Shown: positions 39,710 to 49,624 of the stretch, piece by piece
How the letters are laid out: every line of letters starts with the position of its first letter
How positions within the stretch are numbered: position 1 is the stretch's first letter
Assembly (NCBI RefSeq): GCF_023150235.1
Contig: NZ_JAKLLH010000006.1
Coordinates: 62,001-126,000 of the forward strand
DNA from: Azonexus sp.
GTDB lineage: Bacteria > Pseudomonadota > Gammaproteobacteria > Burkholderiales > Rhodocyclaceae
Direction: 5' to 3'
Length of the DNA: 64,000 bases
The notes under the pieces: generated by a model
The model's database searches: none
The model's input: the letters and a program-made list of their open reading frames with translations, nothing else
What the model was told of the DNA's origin: nothing
Program-made: the position numbers and the translations under genes

Positions 39710-40306
39710 TCAGGCAATCGCCTGCTCTGGGGAAATGGCAACAACGTACTCGGGAAAAACCAGCGCTTCCTCGCCCGACTCGAGCGCGGCGCCGAAGGTA
39801 AAGACGAGGAAGAAACCCTCCACATCCTGCGAGAGCGTGATTTCGCGTATTTTTTCGTTACGGAAACGTTGCTCGACCTCGGGCACCAGCGCCATCTCGA
39901 AAAGGATGCGCCCATCGAGGGTGTACATCGACAAGCCGCCCTGGCGCAGGCTCAGGGTGTGGCGATCGAAGTAGACCGGCGCCGTATCGGCAAAACTCAG
40001 GAGCGGCAGGGGCCGCAGCGGGGCATTGCCGATATACCAGGGACTGGCGGGGTGCTGGTAAACCACCCGAGCCGTCCGCGATACCGAGTAGATGGCGTTG
40101 CAGATCATCTGCGAACCCAGCGCCGGAAAGCGCTCGCGCATCTGGCGATAGGCCAGATGATGCAAGGCCACCCGGTTCCAGCAACGATGCTCCTTGACCA
40201 GCGGCGCCAAGGCATTGCAGGCCTCGGCAAAGGCTGCCCGCAGGCGCAGCAGGCTGGCGCGCTGAATTTCATTCACCGGAAAACGGATAAGGACGGTTGA
40301 GTTCAT
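39710..40306 (-). CDS. TnpB N-terminal-domain-like protein without RuvC, first gene of the secretion operon
   Basis: This 198-residue soluble protein is unlike its neighbours. By eye it follows the N-terminal half of IS605-type OrfB/TnpB proteins. The helix segment reads FAEACNALAPLVKEHRCWNRVALHHLAYRQMRERFPALGSQMICNAI. The beta-rich segment includes FADTAPVYFDRHTLSLRQG and SMYTLDGRILFEMAL. It ends with a strand (GFFLVFTFGAALES) exactly where a TnpB would continue into the first RuvC Asp motif, and no RuvC or zinc finger follows in any frame. No other transposon part is nearby. It is 18 bp before the ABC gene and has a plausible promoter with three direct repeats. It could be a domesticated nucleic-acid-binding regulator or a decayed remnant. 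ATG 40306 is preferred over a TTG upstream. Confidence 0.6.
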   Translation of the reverse strand: MNSTVLIRFPVNEIQRASLLRLRAAFAEACNALAPLVKEHRCWNRVALHHLAYRQMRERFPALGSQMICNAIYSVSRTARVVYQHPASPWYIGNAPLRPLPLLSFADTAPVYFDRHTLSLRQGGLSMYTLDGRILFEMALVPEVEQRFRNEKIREITLSQDVEGFFLVFTFGAALESGEEALVFPEYVVAISPEQAIA

Positions 40307-40315
40307 GGTCGGCGC

Positions 40316-40345
40316 ATGATACGACAAGCGTCCTATATGAAACAA
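40316..40345 (-). promoter_or_regulatory. Candidate promoter of the TnpB-like/type I secretion operon
   Basis: On the minus strand TTGTTT (40340-40345) and TATCAT (40316-40321) are separated by 18 bp, with the -10 ending 9 bp before the ATG. The -35 region lies beside the first TTCATATAGGA repeats, so a bound protein would affect polymerase access. Confidence 0.4.
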
Positions 40346-40371
40346 GTCCTATATGAACTTTCTTACATGAA
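40331..40371 (-). repeat. Three direct repeats TTCATATAGGA-like over the promoter
   Basis: On the plus strand TCCTATATGAA occurs exactly twice (40331-40341 and 40347-40357) and a related TCTTACATGAA follows (40361-40371). Spacing is 16 and 14 bp. The repeats are AT-rich in a GC-rich context and overlap or abut the putative -35 of the TnpB-like gene. Tandem operator sites are a likely function. Confidence 0.8.
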
Positions 40372-40434
40372 TTTTTTCCGCCGCGGCCGACCGGAGTCGG
40401 CCGCCGGTGGCGCCAGCCCCGAGCATGCCTCGCT

Positions 40435-41757
40435 TCAACAAGGATCCAGGCCGGCCACGAGACCGGCAAGTTCGCGCTTGACGCCACCGAGCGTGACCGC
40501 GCCATGGTCCTCGCCAGCCGGCGAAGTGCTGGCCAGCGCCTCGACCCAGGCCAGCTGGCGCGGCAAACAGACGGTCTTCAGATCGTAATTGGCCTGAGCG
40601 AAGGCACGCGCCCGATCCCCCAGATGCTGCCGCGCCTGCGGATCGTCGAGCAGGCGGCAGACCTCCCCGGCAAGCGCCGGCACATCGAAGAAATCCACCA
40701 GGCGTCCCGTTTCGTCATGCCGGATCGCCTCGCGCAGCGGTTGCGTATCGCTCGCGACAATGGCGCAACCGGCGCTCATCGCCTCCAGCAGGCTCCACGA
40801 GAGCACGAAGGGATAGGTCAGGTAGACATGCACCGTCGACAGCTGCAGCAGGGGAATGAAGTACTGATAGGGAATATTGCCGAGAAAATGCACGCGCTCC
40901 CAATCGGCATCGGCGATCTGCGGACGCACCTCGGCGGCGAAGATATCCTTCCACTTTCCCCCCTGCTCCGGCCTGGCCCCGTAGCTGACGTCGTCGCCGC
41001 CGACAATCAGCACCCTGGCCCGCGGCCGGCGCCGGAGAATTTCGGGCAATGCCCGCATGAAGATGTGATAGCCGCGATAAGGCTCGAGATTGCGATTGAC
41101 GAAGGTGATGACCTCGTCCTGCCTCGTCAGCTGCAAATTGCCGTTCAGGGTCAGGCCGACATCGGGATTCGGCGCCACGGCAACGGTATCGATACCGTCA
41201 TGGACGACGGCAATTCGGCTCCGGAAGGGCTCGGGAAAGGTACTCGCCTGCCAGTGCGTCGGGCTGATGCCGGCATCGGCAACCTCGAAATGCAGAAGAT
41301 TGTTGAGGTTCTTGAGGCGCAGGCGGCAAGCATCGCCGGCATCCCGGGGCGGAAACTCGGGATCGAAACCGACATCGGCCCCCTGCGGGTGATAATGGAA
41401 CTCGCAATAGATGCCCAGCCGCGCCTCCGGCCAGACCTCCTTGAGAAACAGGCTTTCGCCCCAGCCATGGTGCGCGATGATCAGATCGGGAACAAAACCG
41501 CGCGCCCGCATCGCCAGTGCCGCCCGGAAGCAAGCCTCGCCACGGATGGTTTTGGTCTCGAAATCCGAGACCCACGGATGGACACCGGGCGTCGTCCCCC
41601 GCTGCGCGGCGTAATGCTCCAGATGCACCCCTTGCCAGACAGCTGTCTCGGTTTTCTGCATGGTCATGGCCGTCACCCGATGCCCCTGCTGTACCAGCGC
41701 CGGAGCCAAAAACTTGAACTGACCGGGAAAATTCTGGTGAATGAACAAGATATTCAT
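40435..41757 (-). CDS. Glycosyltransferase family 4
   Basis: This 440-residue GT-B glycosyltransferase begins MNILFIHQNFPGQFKFLAPALVQQGHRVTAM, the N-terminal pattern of the Glyco_trans_4_3 group. The second Rossmann domain includes ITFVNRNLEPYRGYHIFMRALP, VLIVGGDDVSYGA and the donor-binding SWSLLEAMSAGCAIVASDTQPLREAI. It is upstream of the secretion operon on the same strand, 128 bp away. It could modify the secreted protein or contribute to surface polysaccharide, but nothing in the sequence decides this. The start is ATG 41757 with GGGGG upstream. Confidence 0.88.
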   Translation of the reverse strand: MNILFIHQNFPGQFKFLAPALVQQGHRVTAMTMQKTETAVWQGVHLEHYAAQRGTTPGVHPWVSDFETKTIRGEACFRAALAMRARGFVPDLIIAHHGWGESLFLKEVWPEARLGIYCEFHYHPQGADVGFDPEFPPRDAGDACRLRLKNLNNLLHFEVADAGISPTHWQASTFPEPFRSRIAVVHDGIDTVAVAPNPDVGLTLNGNLQLTRQDEVITFVNRNLEPYRGYHIFMRALPEILRRRPRARVLIVGGDDVSYGARPEQGGKWKDIFAAEVRPQIADADWERVHFLGNIPYQYFIPLLQLSTVHVYLTYPFVLSWSLLEAMSAGCAIVASDTQPLREAIRHDETGRLVDFFDVPALAGEVCRLLDDPQARQHLGDRARAFAQANYDLKTVCLPRQLAWVEALASTSPAGEDHGAVTLGGVKRELAGLVAGLDPC

Positions 41758-42210
41758 GGATTTACCCCCAACAGGCGGGAAGCGACCAAGGTCAGCACGG
41801 AATCCGCCGGTGAATCGAAGCTGAAAAAATCGGCTTTGACGCAAGCCTCCGCAAGAAAAGGGAAGGACCGGGGAGGCAAAAACGGCGGGGTGCGACAGCA
41901 GTCGCCCGCAAGCCCCGGACTCCAGCCACGCCACCTCGGCTAGCCGCGTCAAAACACTGTTTTCAGGCTGAAATCAAACCGGCCATTCTCGGGAGAGAGA
42001 CGAAGGATGTCAAATTCTCCGGACCAACCGGGAATCTCGTCGCCAGGCCGGGATAATCGCCCGCGCCCGATCTCGCCCGGCTGCCCGCGCAGCGCGAGGA
42101 GCGCGGAGGCAGCGCCAACGGATCGCGAACGGCTCGACTTGTAAGCCGCTTTTCCAAACCGTTAGAATCGCCCCCCCAACTCCGCTCCCGTCGACATTGT
42201 CGCCCTCCCC
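41758..42210. other. 453-bp intergenic region between divergent genes
   Basis: The region separates the glycosyltransferase from gloA. Its gloA-proximal end holds the promoter annotated at 42139-42168. An in-frame extension of the glycosyltransferase reaches to 41952, but the family N-terminus at 41757 makes it unlikely to be translated. No repeat, RNA or further gene was recognised. Confidence 0.5.
42139..42168 (+). promoter_or_regulatory. Candidate sigma70 promoter of gloA
   Basis: TTGTAA (42139-42144) and TAGAAT (42163-42168) have an 18-bp spacer and lie 42 bp before the gloA ATG. Confidence 0.55.
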
Positions 42211-42594
<384 letters not shown>

Positions 42595-42653
42595 TGCGCA
42601 TCAATAAGGGAAGAGCGGGCGATGATGGAAAATGCCCGCCCAAGGAGCCTGAC

Positions 42654-43274
42654 ATGACCCAGCACGAACAATTTCCCGAATTCTTTTCCCGCATTCCCGG
42701 CATCACGCTGCACGACCCACTGGCCGAACTGCTCGGTGCCCCGGTCGACGGTGTGCTGCACTACCGTTTTGGCGATGCCGTCCGATTGGCCGGGCATGCC
42801 TGCCCGACCGTCGCCGGTGCCTGGCTGTGCACCACGCGGGCGCTGGCTGCACTTTATCCCGATCGCCTGCCACAGCGCGGCGGGATCGGCGTCAGTCTTG
42901 GCGACGACGAGGGCGACGGCGTGGCCGGAGTAATCGCAGCCGTGGCGGGCCTGCTTACCGGCGCCGCCGGCCATGGCGGCTTCAAGGGACTGGGCAGACA
43001 GCACGTCCGTCAGGCACTCCTGCGCTTTGGCGTCGCCGGCGTGCGGCACCTACGCTTTACCCGCCTCGACCAGGAGCGACACATCGATTGCCGGCTGGAC
43101 CTGAGCGTCGTTCCCGGTCACCCGCAAACCGGTGCCCTACTGGCCGCGATACTCTCCGGCCAGGCCGATGACAAGCAGCGCAGCCTCTTCGCCACGCTCT
43201 GGCAACAACGGGTCGAACGCATTCTCTGCCAGGCCGACGATCATCCCGGGCTACTCAGCCTGAATCCCTCCTGA
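42654..43274 (+). CDS. FmdE-like metal-binding domain protein
   Basis: The 206-residue protein begins with ATG 42654, where AAGGAG is 7 nt upstream. Its core DAVRLAGHACPTVAGAWLCTTRALAALYP resembles the conserved GHxCPxxxxG motif of FmdE (formylmethanofuran dehydrogenase subunit E-like) domains, which bind metal through Cys and His. The reader should treat this as a domain resemblance, not a function, since bacteria without methanofuran also carry it. Its C-terminal 34 bp overlap the convergent glycosyltransferase gene tail to tail. Confidence 0.6.
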   Translation: MTQHEQFPEFFSRIPGITLHDPLAELLGAPVDGVLHYRFGDAVRLAGHACPTVAGAWLCTTRALAALYPDRLPQRGGIGVSLGDDEGDGVAGVIAAVAGLLTGAAGHGGFKGLGRQHVRQALLRFGVAGVRHLRFTRLDQERHIDCRLDLSVVPGHPQTGALLAAILSGQADDKQRSLFATLWQQRVERILCQADDHPGLLSLNPS

Positions 43275-44440
43275 ATCGCGCCGCGCCCCGGCCGCAAACT
43301 GCGGTAGAGCTCGGCCAGCCGTCCGGCCATGGCCCGATCCGACCACTCGCGGGCGGCTTCGGCAGCCTCGCGACCCAGATGGCTCCAGGCTTCCGGATGT
43401 CCGAGACAGTGCCCGAGCGCATCTCCAAAAGCGGTTGGATGGGGCGGCGGCGCCAGGGTGCCTCGCCCCTCGGCAAGAATATCGACCGTTCCCATTTCGG
43501 CCAGGGCAACCACCGGCAGCCCGGACGCCATGGCTTCGAGCAGAACCAGCCCCTGCGTTTCGGTGCGCGAGGTGAACGCGAAGACATTCGCCGCTGCGTA
43601 GCAATCCGGCAGTTCCCGCTGCCGATCGAGATAGCCGACAAAGCTGACGTGGCGCTTGAGCCCCAGTTCCCCGACCCGCGCGCGCAAGGTGGGCAGCGCC
43701 GGCCCCTCGCCGGCGATGAGTAGCAATGCCTGCGGGCAATGTTGCAGGACACGCAGCATGGCCTGCAGCAGGAAATCCAGATTTTTTTCGTGCGCGACCC
43801 GTCCCACGTAGAGCGCCACCGGCCGGTCGAAGGCAATGCCATAGCGACGACGAAAACCCTGGCCATCGCCCCGGGCAAACTGAGCCAGGGGAATTCCCGT
43901 CGGCAGCACGCTCATCGGAACGCGAACACCGTAGCTCTCGAGGCGCGCACGCATCAGGGTCGAAGGCACGACCAGCGCATCGAGCTGGTTGCATTGCTGC
44001 CGGGAGAGGAAACGGGCTGCTGCCCGCAAACCGCCCCCGGCAAAGCGCCGCAGGGGCGACGGTCCGTAGTGCTCGACATACTCCTCGAACAAGGTGTGAT
44101 AAGTCGCCAGCACCGGCAGGCGGTGCTTCCGCGCCGCCCGCAGGCCGGCGTAATGGGCGACGAAAGGCGTCTGTACATGAATCAGATCGCAAGCGGCGGC
44201 GGCTTCATCGACAGCCCGGCACATGGTCGACCAGGCGAGCAGCCGGTCTTCGGGATCGCCCGGCACCGGGCGCCCCGGTACCCGCGTAATTCCCGGCATC
44301 TCGGGCTCGTCCCCGTAACGCGGAACGACCAGATCCACCGCCACCCCCTCGTGCGCCAGCCCCTGGCGAAAGGTTTCAATCGACGTCGACACCCCGTTGA
44401 TACGAGGAAAATAGACATCGGAGACCATCAATACGCGCAT
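43241..44440 (-). CDS. GT4 glycosyltransferase, likely glycolipid-forming partner of the PlcP-like enzyme
   Basis: This 399-residue GT-B glycosyltransferase starts MRVLMVSDVYFPRINGVSTSIETFRQGL, typical of the SQD2/1,2-diacylglycerol glycosyltransferase-like GT4 group. The C-terminal domain contains LYVGRVAHEKNLDFLLQAM, the donor site FTSRTETQGLVLLEAMASGLPVV and AEMGTVDIL. It is placed directly after the metallophosphoesterase gene (TGA-ATG without gap). In several bacteria such a PlcP-Agt pair replaces phospholipids with glycolipids under phosphate limitation. The pair lies 2 kb from the pho genes, which supports this reading. Acceptor lipid and sugar are not shown by the sequence. Confidence 0.85.
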   Translation of the reverse strand: MRVLMVSDVYFPRINGVSTSIETFRQGLAHEGVAVDLVVPRYGDEPEMPGITRVPGRPVPGDPEDRLLAWSTMCRAVDEAAAACDLIHVQTPFVAHYAGLRAARKHRLPVLATYHTLFEEYVEHYGPSPLRRFAGGGLRAAARFLSRQQCNQLDALVVPSTLMRARLESYGVRVPMSVLPTGIPLAQFARGDGQGFRRRYGIAFDRPVALYVGRVAHEKNLDFLLQAMLRVLQHCPQALLLIAGEGPALPTLRARVGELGLKRHVSFVGYLDRQRELPDCYAAANVFAFTSRTETQGLVLLEAMASGLPVVALAEMGTVDILAEGRGTLAPPPHPTAFGDALGHCLGHPEAWSHLGREAAEAAREWSDRAMAGRLAELYRSLRPGRGAIQEGFRLSSPG

Positions 44441-45226
44441 TCAAACCTCCGCCACTTCACGTTGTCTTGCCTCGGCAGGGTGCTGGGCTTCGCGCCAGCC
44501 CCAGGCCACCAGTTCCAGCCTGCCGTCGAGGTGTTCGACGATGGCGGTGCAGGAATCGACCCAATCGCCGCAATTGACGTAGGTCAGCCCGCCGATGTCG
44601 CGGATCTGCGCCCAGTGGATGTGGCCGCAGATGACGCCGTCGAGGCCGCGTTCGCGGGCGTGGCGAATCGCCGATTCCTCGAAATCGAAAATGAAATTGA
44701 GCGCGGTCTTGACCTTGCGCTTGGCGTAGCCGGCCAGCGACCAGTAGCCGGAAATCCCCAGCTTGCGCCGGACCCACGATAGCCAGTGATTGAGCCGCAC
44801 CAGCAGGTCGTAGGCCTTGTCGCCGAGCAGCGCCACCCAGCGGTGATGGCGCGTCACCTGATCGAAGACGTCACCGTGAATGAGCAGGAAGCGGCGACCG
44901 TCGGCGGTCTGGTGCACCTTCTCGCCGACCACCTCGATATTGCCGAAGGCGGTGTCGCAGTAATCGCGCAGCGCCTCGTCGTGGTTACCGGGGATGAAGA
45001 CGATGCGCTCGCCGTGACGAGCCCGCCGCAACAGCTTCTGGACCACGGTGTTCTGCGCCGCGCTCCAGCAGATGCCGCGGCTCATCGCCCAGAAATCGAC
45101 AATGTCGCCGATCAGGCAAGTCTGCTCGGCGCTGTACTCGCGGAGAAAATCCACCAGTCGCTCGGCCTGGCAGGCGCGCGTGCCGAGGTGGATATCGGAG
45201 AGGAAAAGCGTGCGGACATGAGGCAT
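44441..45226 (-). CDS. PlcP-like metallophosphoesterase (COG2908 family)
   Basis: The 261-residue calcineurin-fold phosphoesterase has TLFLSDIHLGTRACQAERL, LIGDIVDFW, IPGNHDEALRDY, LLIHGDVFDQVTRHHRWVALLGDKAYDL and CGHIHWAQI, with all metal ligands. COG2908 includes LpxH and PlcP. The KVKTALNFIFDFEE insert and the tail NCGDWVDSCTAIVEHLDGRLEL fit the PlcP phospholipase C-like branch from memory of the family. With the adjoining GT4 gene it suggests lipid remodelling in phosphate starvation. Four Pho-box-like half-sites lie just upstream. Lipid A hydrolase activity remains an alternative. Confidence 0.85.
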   Translation of the reverse strand: MPHVRTLFLSDIHLGTRACQAERLVDFLREYSAEQTCLIGDIVDFWAMSRGICWSAAQNTVVQKLLRRARHGERIVFIPGNHDEALRDYCDTAFGNIEVVGEKVHQTADGRRFLLIHGDVFDQVTRHHRWVALLGDKAYDLLVRLNHWLSWVRRKLGISGYWSLAGYAKRKVKTALNFIFDFEESAIRHARERGLDGVICGHIHWAQIRDIGGLTYVNCGDWVDSCTAIVEHLDGRLELVAWGWREAQHPAEARQREVAEV

Positions 45227-45248
45227 GCGCAGACGATAGCCGGCAAAA

Positions 45249-45288
45249 ATGAAGCGCCGGTGACGAGGCCATGACGACGCAGTGACGG
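45249..45288 (-). promoter_or_regulatory. Tandem Pho-box-like array upstream of the plcP-agt pair
   Basis: On the plus strand ATGAAGC, GTGACGA, ATGACGA and GTGACGG begin at 45249, 45260, 45271 and 45282, exactly 11 bp apart. On the minus strand this reads as four tandem CGTCAY/CTTCAT units, the arrangement expected for PhoB dimers. TATCGT follows about 11 bp downstream on the minus strand, leaving the start codon only a few bases after the likely transcription start. Confidence 0.6.
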
Positions 45289-45325
45289 TCGCCGGTCCGC
45301 CCGACGGCCGTCAGCCCGTGGCCGG

Positions 45326-45901
45326 CTACAAGTGCAGGTAGCCCATGACTCCGACCGCCACGCCGAGCGCCGAAGCGCCATAAACCGCACCGAGCAGCCA
45401 GCGTTTCCTGGTCAGCAAGGCAATCGCCGACAAGGCAATGGCAATCTGGAGCAAGGTTGTCGCCAAGGCCCAGCGTTCATGGACGTGCATTTCCATCTCG
45501 CTCTTCTTGTCGAAATCCTTGGCATGGGCTTCGAGCTTGTCGGCCTCGGCCTTGATCTCTTTCTTTTCTTCCTTGTAACGCTCGACTTCTTTCGTGTAGC
45601 GCGCCTGCGCCTCGCCGCTGGTCAGCGTAATCGAGAGTTCGGCCAGATTCTGCTTGTTGCTCTTGGCCTGGTAGTAATTCCACTGATTCGATGCCGCCGT
45701 TTTCTGGATCGCGGCTTCGTTCTTGTAGAGCAGCGCGGCATTCTGGGTATGCCCCCCCATGTAGCCGAAAATCGCGCCGACGGTGGACAGGATCGCCGTC
45801 GTCACCGCGATGCGCGAGGTAAAGCTGTCGCCGCCGTGCTGCGCGGCGTGTTCGATCTCGTGATCGTGCGGGCCATGAACATGAAAACCGTGACCAGACA
45901 T
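45326..45901 (-). CDS. DUF4337 family membrane protein
   Basis: This 191-residue protein has an N-terminal His-rich cytosolic stretch (MSGHGFHVHGPHDHEIEHAAQHGG). TM1 (SRIAVTTAILSTVGAIFGYMGG) is followed by a Lys/Glu-rich coiled coil (about 90-145) and TM2-TM3 (LLQIAIALSAIALL and LLGAVYGASALGVAVGVMGYLHL). The layout matches DUF4337. GGAGAAATCC precedes the ATG at 45901. The His run may bind metal. The function is unknown. Confidence 0.8.
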   Translation of the reverse strand: MSGHGFHVHGPHDHEIEHAAQHGGDSFTSRIAVTTAILSTVGAIFGYMGGHTQNAALLYKNEAAIQKTAASNQWNYYQAKSNKQNLAELSITLTSGEAQARYTKEVERYKEEKKEIKAEADKLEAHAKDFDKKSEMEMHVHERWALATTLLQIAIALSAIALLTRKRWLLGAVYGASALGVAVGVMGYLHL

Positions 45902-46139
45902 GGATTTCTCCTGAAAGAAAATGAAGTCGATCCCAAGAAGCTTGGGCGGGGCCGGATTTTAACCGGCAAGGCGGCGCCCTGTATCCCTGGCCCGACGCGG
46001 GCAGCGGCCAACAAGGAAATACGAGGGCGAAAGCAGGAAAACCACGGTCGACGGCAAAAAAAGGCATTTTTCGCTGTCGACCGTGGAAAAAGCCGTTTTT
46101 ACCCCCGTGAACGAGCAGCCGCGACCGCCGAATGCGGTT
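45902..46139. other. 238-bp gap between phoR and the DUF4337 gene
   Basis: The gap follows the phoR stop. It contains the inverted pair of repeat elements annotated separately (46042-46086) and the untranslated leader of the DUF4337 gene. The pair likely terminates phoR transcription. No other gene was recognised. Confidence 0.5.
46042..46110. repeat. Inverted pair of GGTCGACCGT-family elements
   Basis: CCACGGTCGAC (46042-46052) is mirrored by GTCGACCGTGG (46076-46086), with an A/T-tract loop (GCAAAAAAAGGCATTTTTCG). The right element continues with AAAAAGCCGTTTTT, the typical family tail. The hairpin lies downstream of phoR. Confidence 0.8.
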
Positions 46140-47432
<1,293 letters not shown>

Positions 47433-47435
47433 CGA

Positions 47436-48122
47436 TCAGGCTCCGCGAAAACGGTAGCCCGTGCCGCGTACGGTCTCGACCCGCGCATCGTGCCCGGTGG
47501 GTTCGAGCGCGGCACGCAGACGGCGGATGTGCACATCGACCGTCCGCTCCTCGATGAAGACGTGGTCGCCCCACACCTCGTCAAGCAGTTGCGCCCGGGT
47601 ATAAACCCGCTCGGGATGCGTCATGAAGAAAAAAAGCAGGCGGAATTCGGTCGGCCCGACCTCGATCGGCAATTCGCCGGCCATCACGCGATGCGTCGCC
47701 GGATTCAGCGACAGACCGCCGACCTCGACCGCTTCGCCCGCCAGGTGCGGCGCCCGCCGGCGCAGCACGGCACGGACACGGGCGACCAGCTCCTTCGGCG
47801 AGAAGGGCTTGGTCACGTAGTCGTCGGCGCCGGCCTCCAGCCCCTGCACCTTGTCTTCTTCATGGACACGGGCGGTGAGCATGATGATCGGCAGTTCGCG
47901 GGTACGCTCGTCGCCACGCAATTTTTTCGCCAGCGCCACGCCGGACTGGCCGGGCAGCATCCAGTCGAGAATCACCAGGTCAGGCAGGGCGGCACGGATC
48001 GCCGAATCGCCCTCCTCGGCGCTGCCGGCGCGGACCACGAGAAAACCGGCGTGCTTGAGGTTGATCGCGATCAGCTCCTGGATCGCCGGTTCATCCTCGA
48101 CCACCAGAATCGTCGGTGTCAC
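47436..48122 (-). CDS. phoB: Phosphate regulon response regulator PhoB
   Basis: This 228-residue OmpR-type regulator has a receiver with Asp in [13 protein letters not shown] and Lys in [13 protein letters not shown]. The C-terminal winged-helix DNA-binding domain contains [30 protein letters not shown] and [15 protein letters not shown]. It begins with GTG 48120-48122, overlapping the phoU stop (GTGA). An open frame continues upstream into phoU but would not encode a PhoB N-terminus. Confidence 0.97.
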   Translation of the reverse strand: MTPTILVVEDEPAIQELIAINLKHAGFLVVRAGSAEEGDSAIRAALPDLVILDWMLPGQSGVALAKKLRGDERTRELPIIMLTARVHEEDKVQGLEAGADDYVTKPFSPKELVARVRAVLRRRAPHLAGEAVEVGGLSLNPATHRVMAGELPIEVGPTEFRLLFFFMTHPERVYTRAQLLDEVWGDHVFIEERTVDVHIRRLRAALEPTGHDARVETVRGTGYRFRGA

Positions 48123-48808
48123 TTGGCGGCCTCCTTGAGATGGCGGATGTCGCGCCCTTCGACGATGAAGATCACCTGCTCGGAAACGTTCTTGGCATGA
48201 TCGCCGATGCGCTCGATGGCGCGGGCAATCGAGATGATGTCGATCGAGGTGGTGATGGTGCGCGGATCTTCCATCATGTGGGTGATCAGCTGGCGGATGA
48301 TGGACTTGAATTCGACGTCGACATCCTTGTCGGCCTTGATCACGCTCTGCGCCTGCAGCACATCGCGACGGGCAAAGGCGTCCAGCGACTGGCGGATCAT
48401 GACCAGCGCCGCTTCGGCGATGTGGCGGATACCGACACCGTACTGGGTCGGAAAATGGCCGTTCTCGTAGATGCGCTGCACGCCCTTGGCGATTTTCTTG
48501 GCCTCGTCGCCCGCCCGCTCCAGGTCGGTGACGATCTTGCTGATGCCGAGCACCAGGCGCAGGTCGTAAGCCGCCGGCTGGCGCTTGGCGATGATGTGAG
48601 CACAATCGTCGTCGATGGCCTTTTCCAGGTCGTTAACCTTGCGGTCGTTATCGACAATGGCCTTGACCACGGCCACCTCGCCGGAAGTGTAGGCCTCGAT
48701 GGCGGCGGAAACCTGGGTCTCGACCAGGCCCCCCATCTGCAACACATGAGTGCGCAGGCGTGCCAGGTCCTCGTCGAACTGGCTGGAAAGATGTTGGCTA
48801 TCGCTCAT
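48119..48808 (-). CDS. phoU: Phosphate signalling protein PhoU
   Basis: PhoU links the Pst transporter to PhoR and shuts off the regulon when phosphate is plentiful. The 229-residue all-helical protein has the two repeated PhoU three-helix bundles: [22 protein letters not shown] and later [18 protein letters not shown], with the metal-binding EKAIDDDC and [13 protein letters not shown] motifs. It is located between pstB and phoB as usual. Confidence 0.97.
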   Translation of the reverse strand: MSDSQHLSSQFDEDLARLRTHVLQMGGLVETQVSAAIEAYTSGEVAVVKAIVDNDRKVNDLEKAIDDDCAHIIAKRQPAAYDLRLVLGISKIVTDLERAGDEAKKIAKGVQRIYENGHFPTQYGVGIRHIAEAALVMIRQSLDAFARRDVLQAQSVIKADKDVDVEFKSIIRQLITHMMEDPRTITTSIDIISIARAIERIGDHAKNVSEQVIFIVEGRDIRHLKEAAK

Positions 48809-48833
48809 GCTGTATTCCTCGAAAGGGTCCGGT

Positions 48834-49610
<777 letters not shown>

Positions 49611-49624
49611 GTTCGTTATCCTTG

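Noticed and set aside
41758-41952. Extended N-terminus of the glycosyltransferase
   Set aside because: The family N-terminus (MNILFIHQNFPGQF) begins at 41757 with a ribosome-binding site, and the added residues are low quality.
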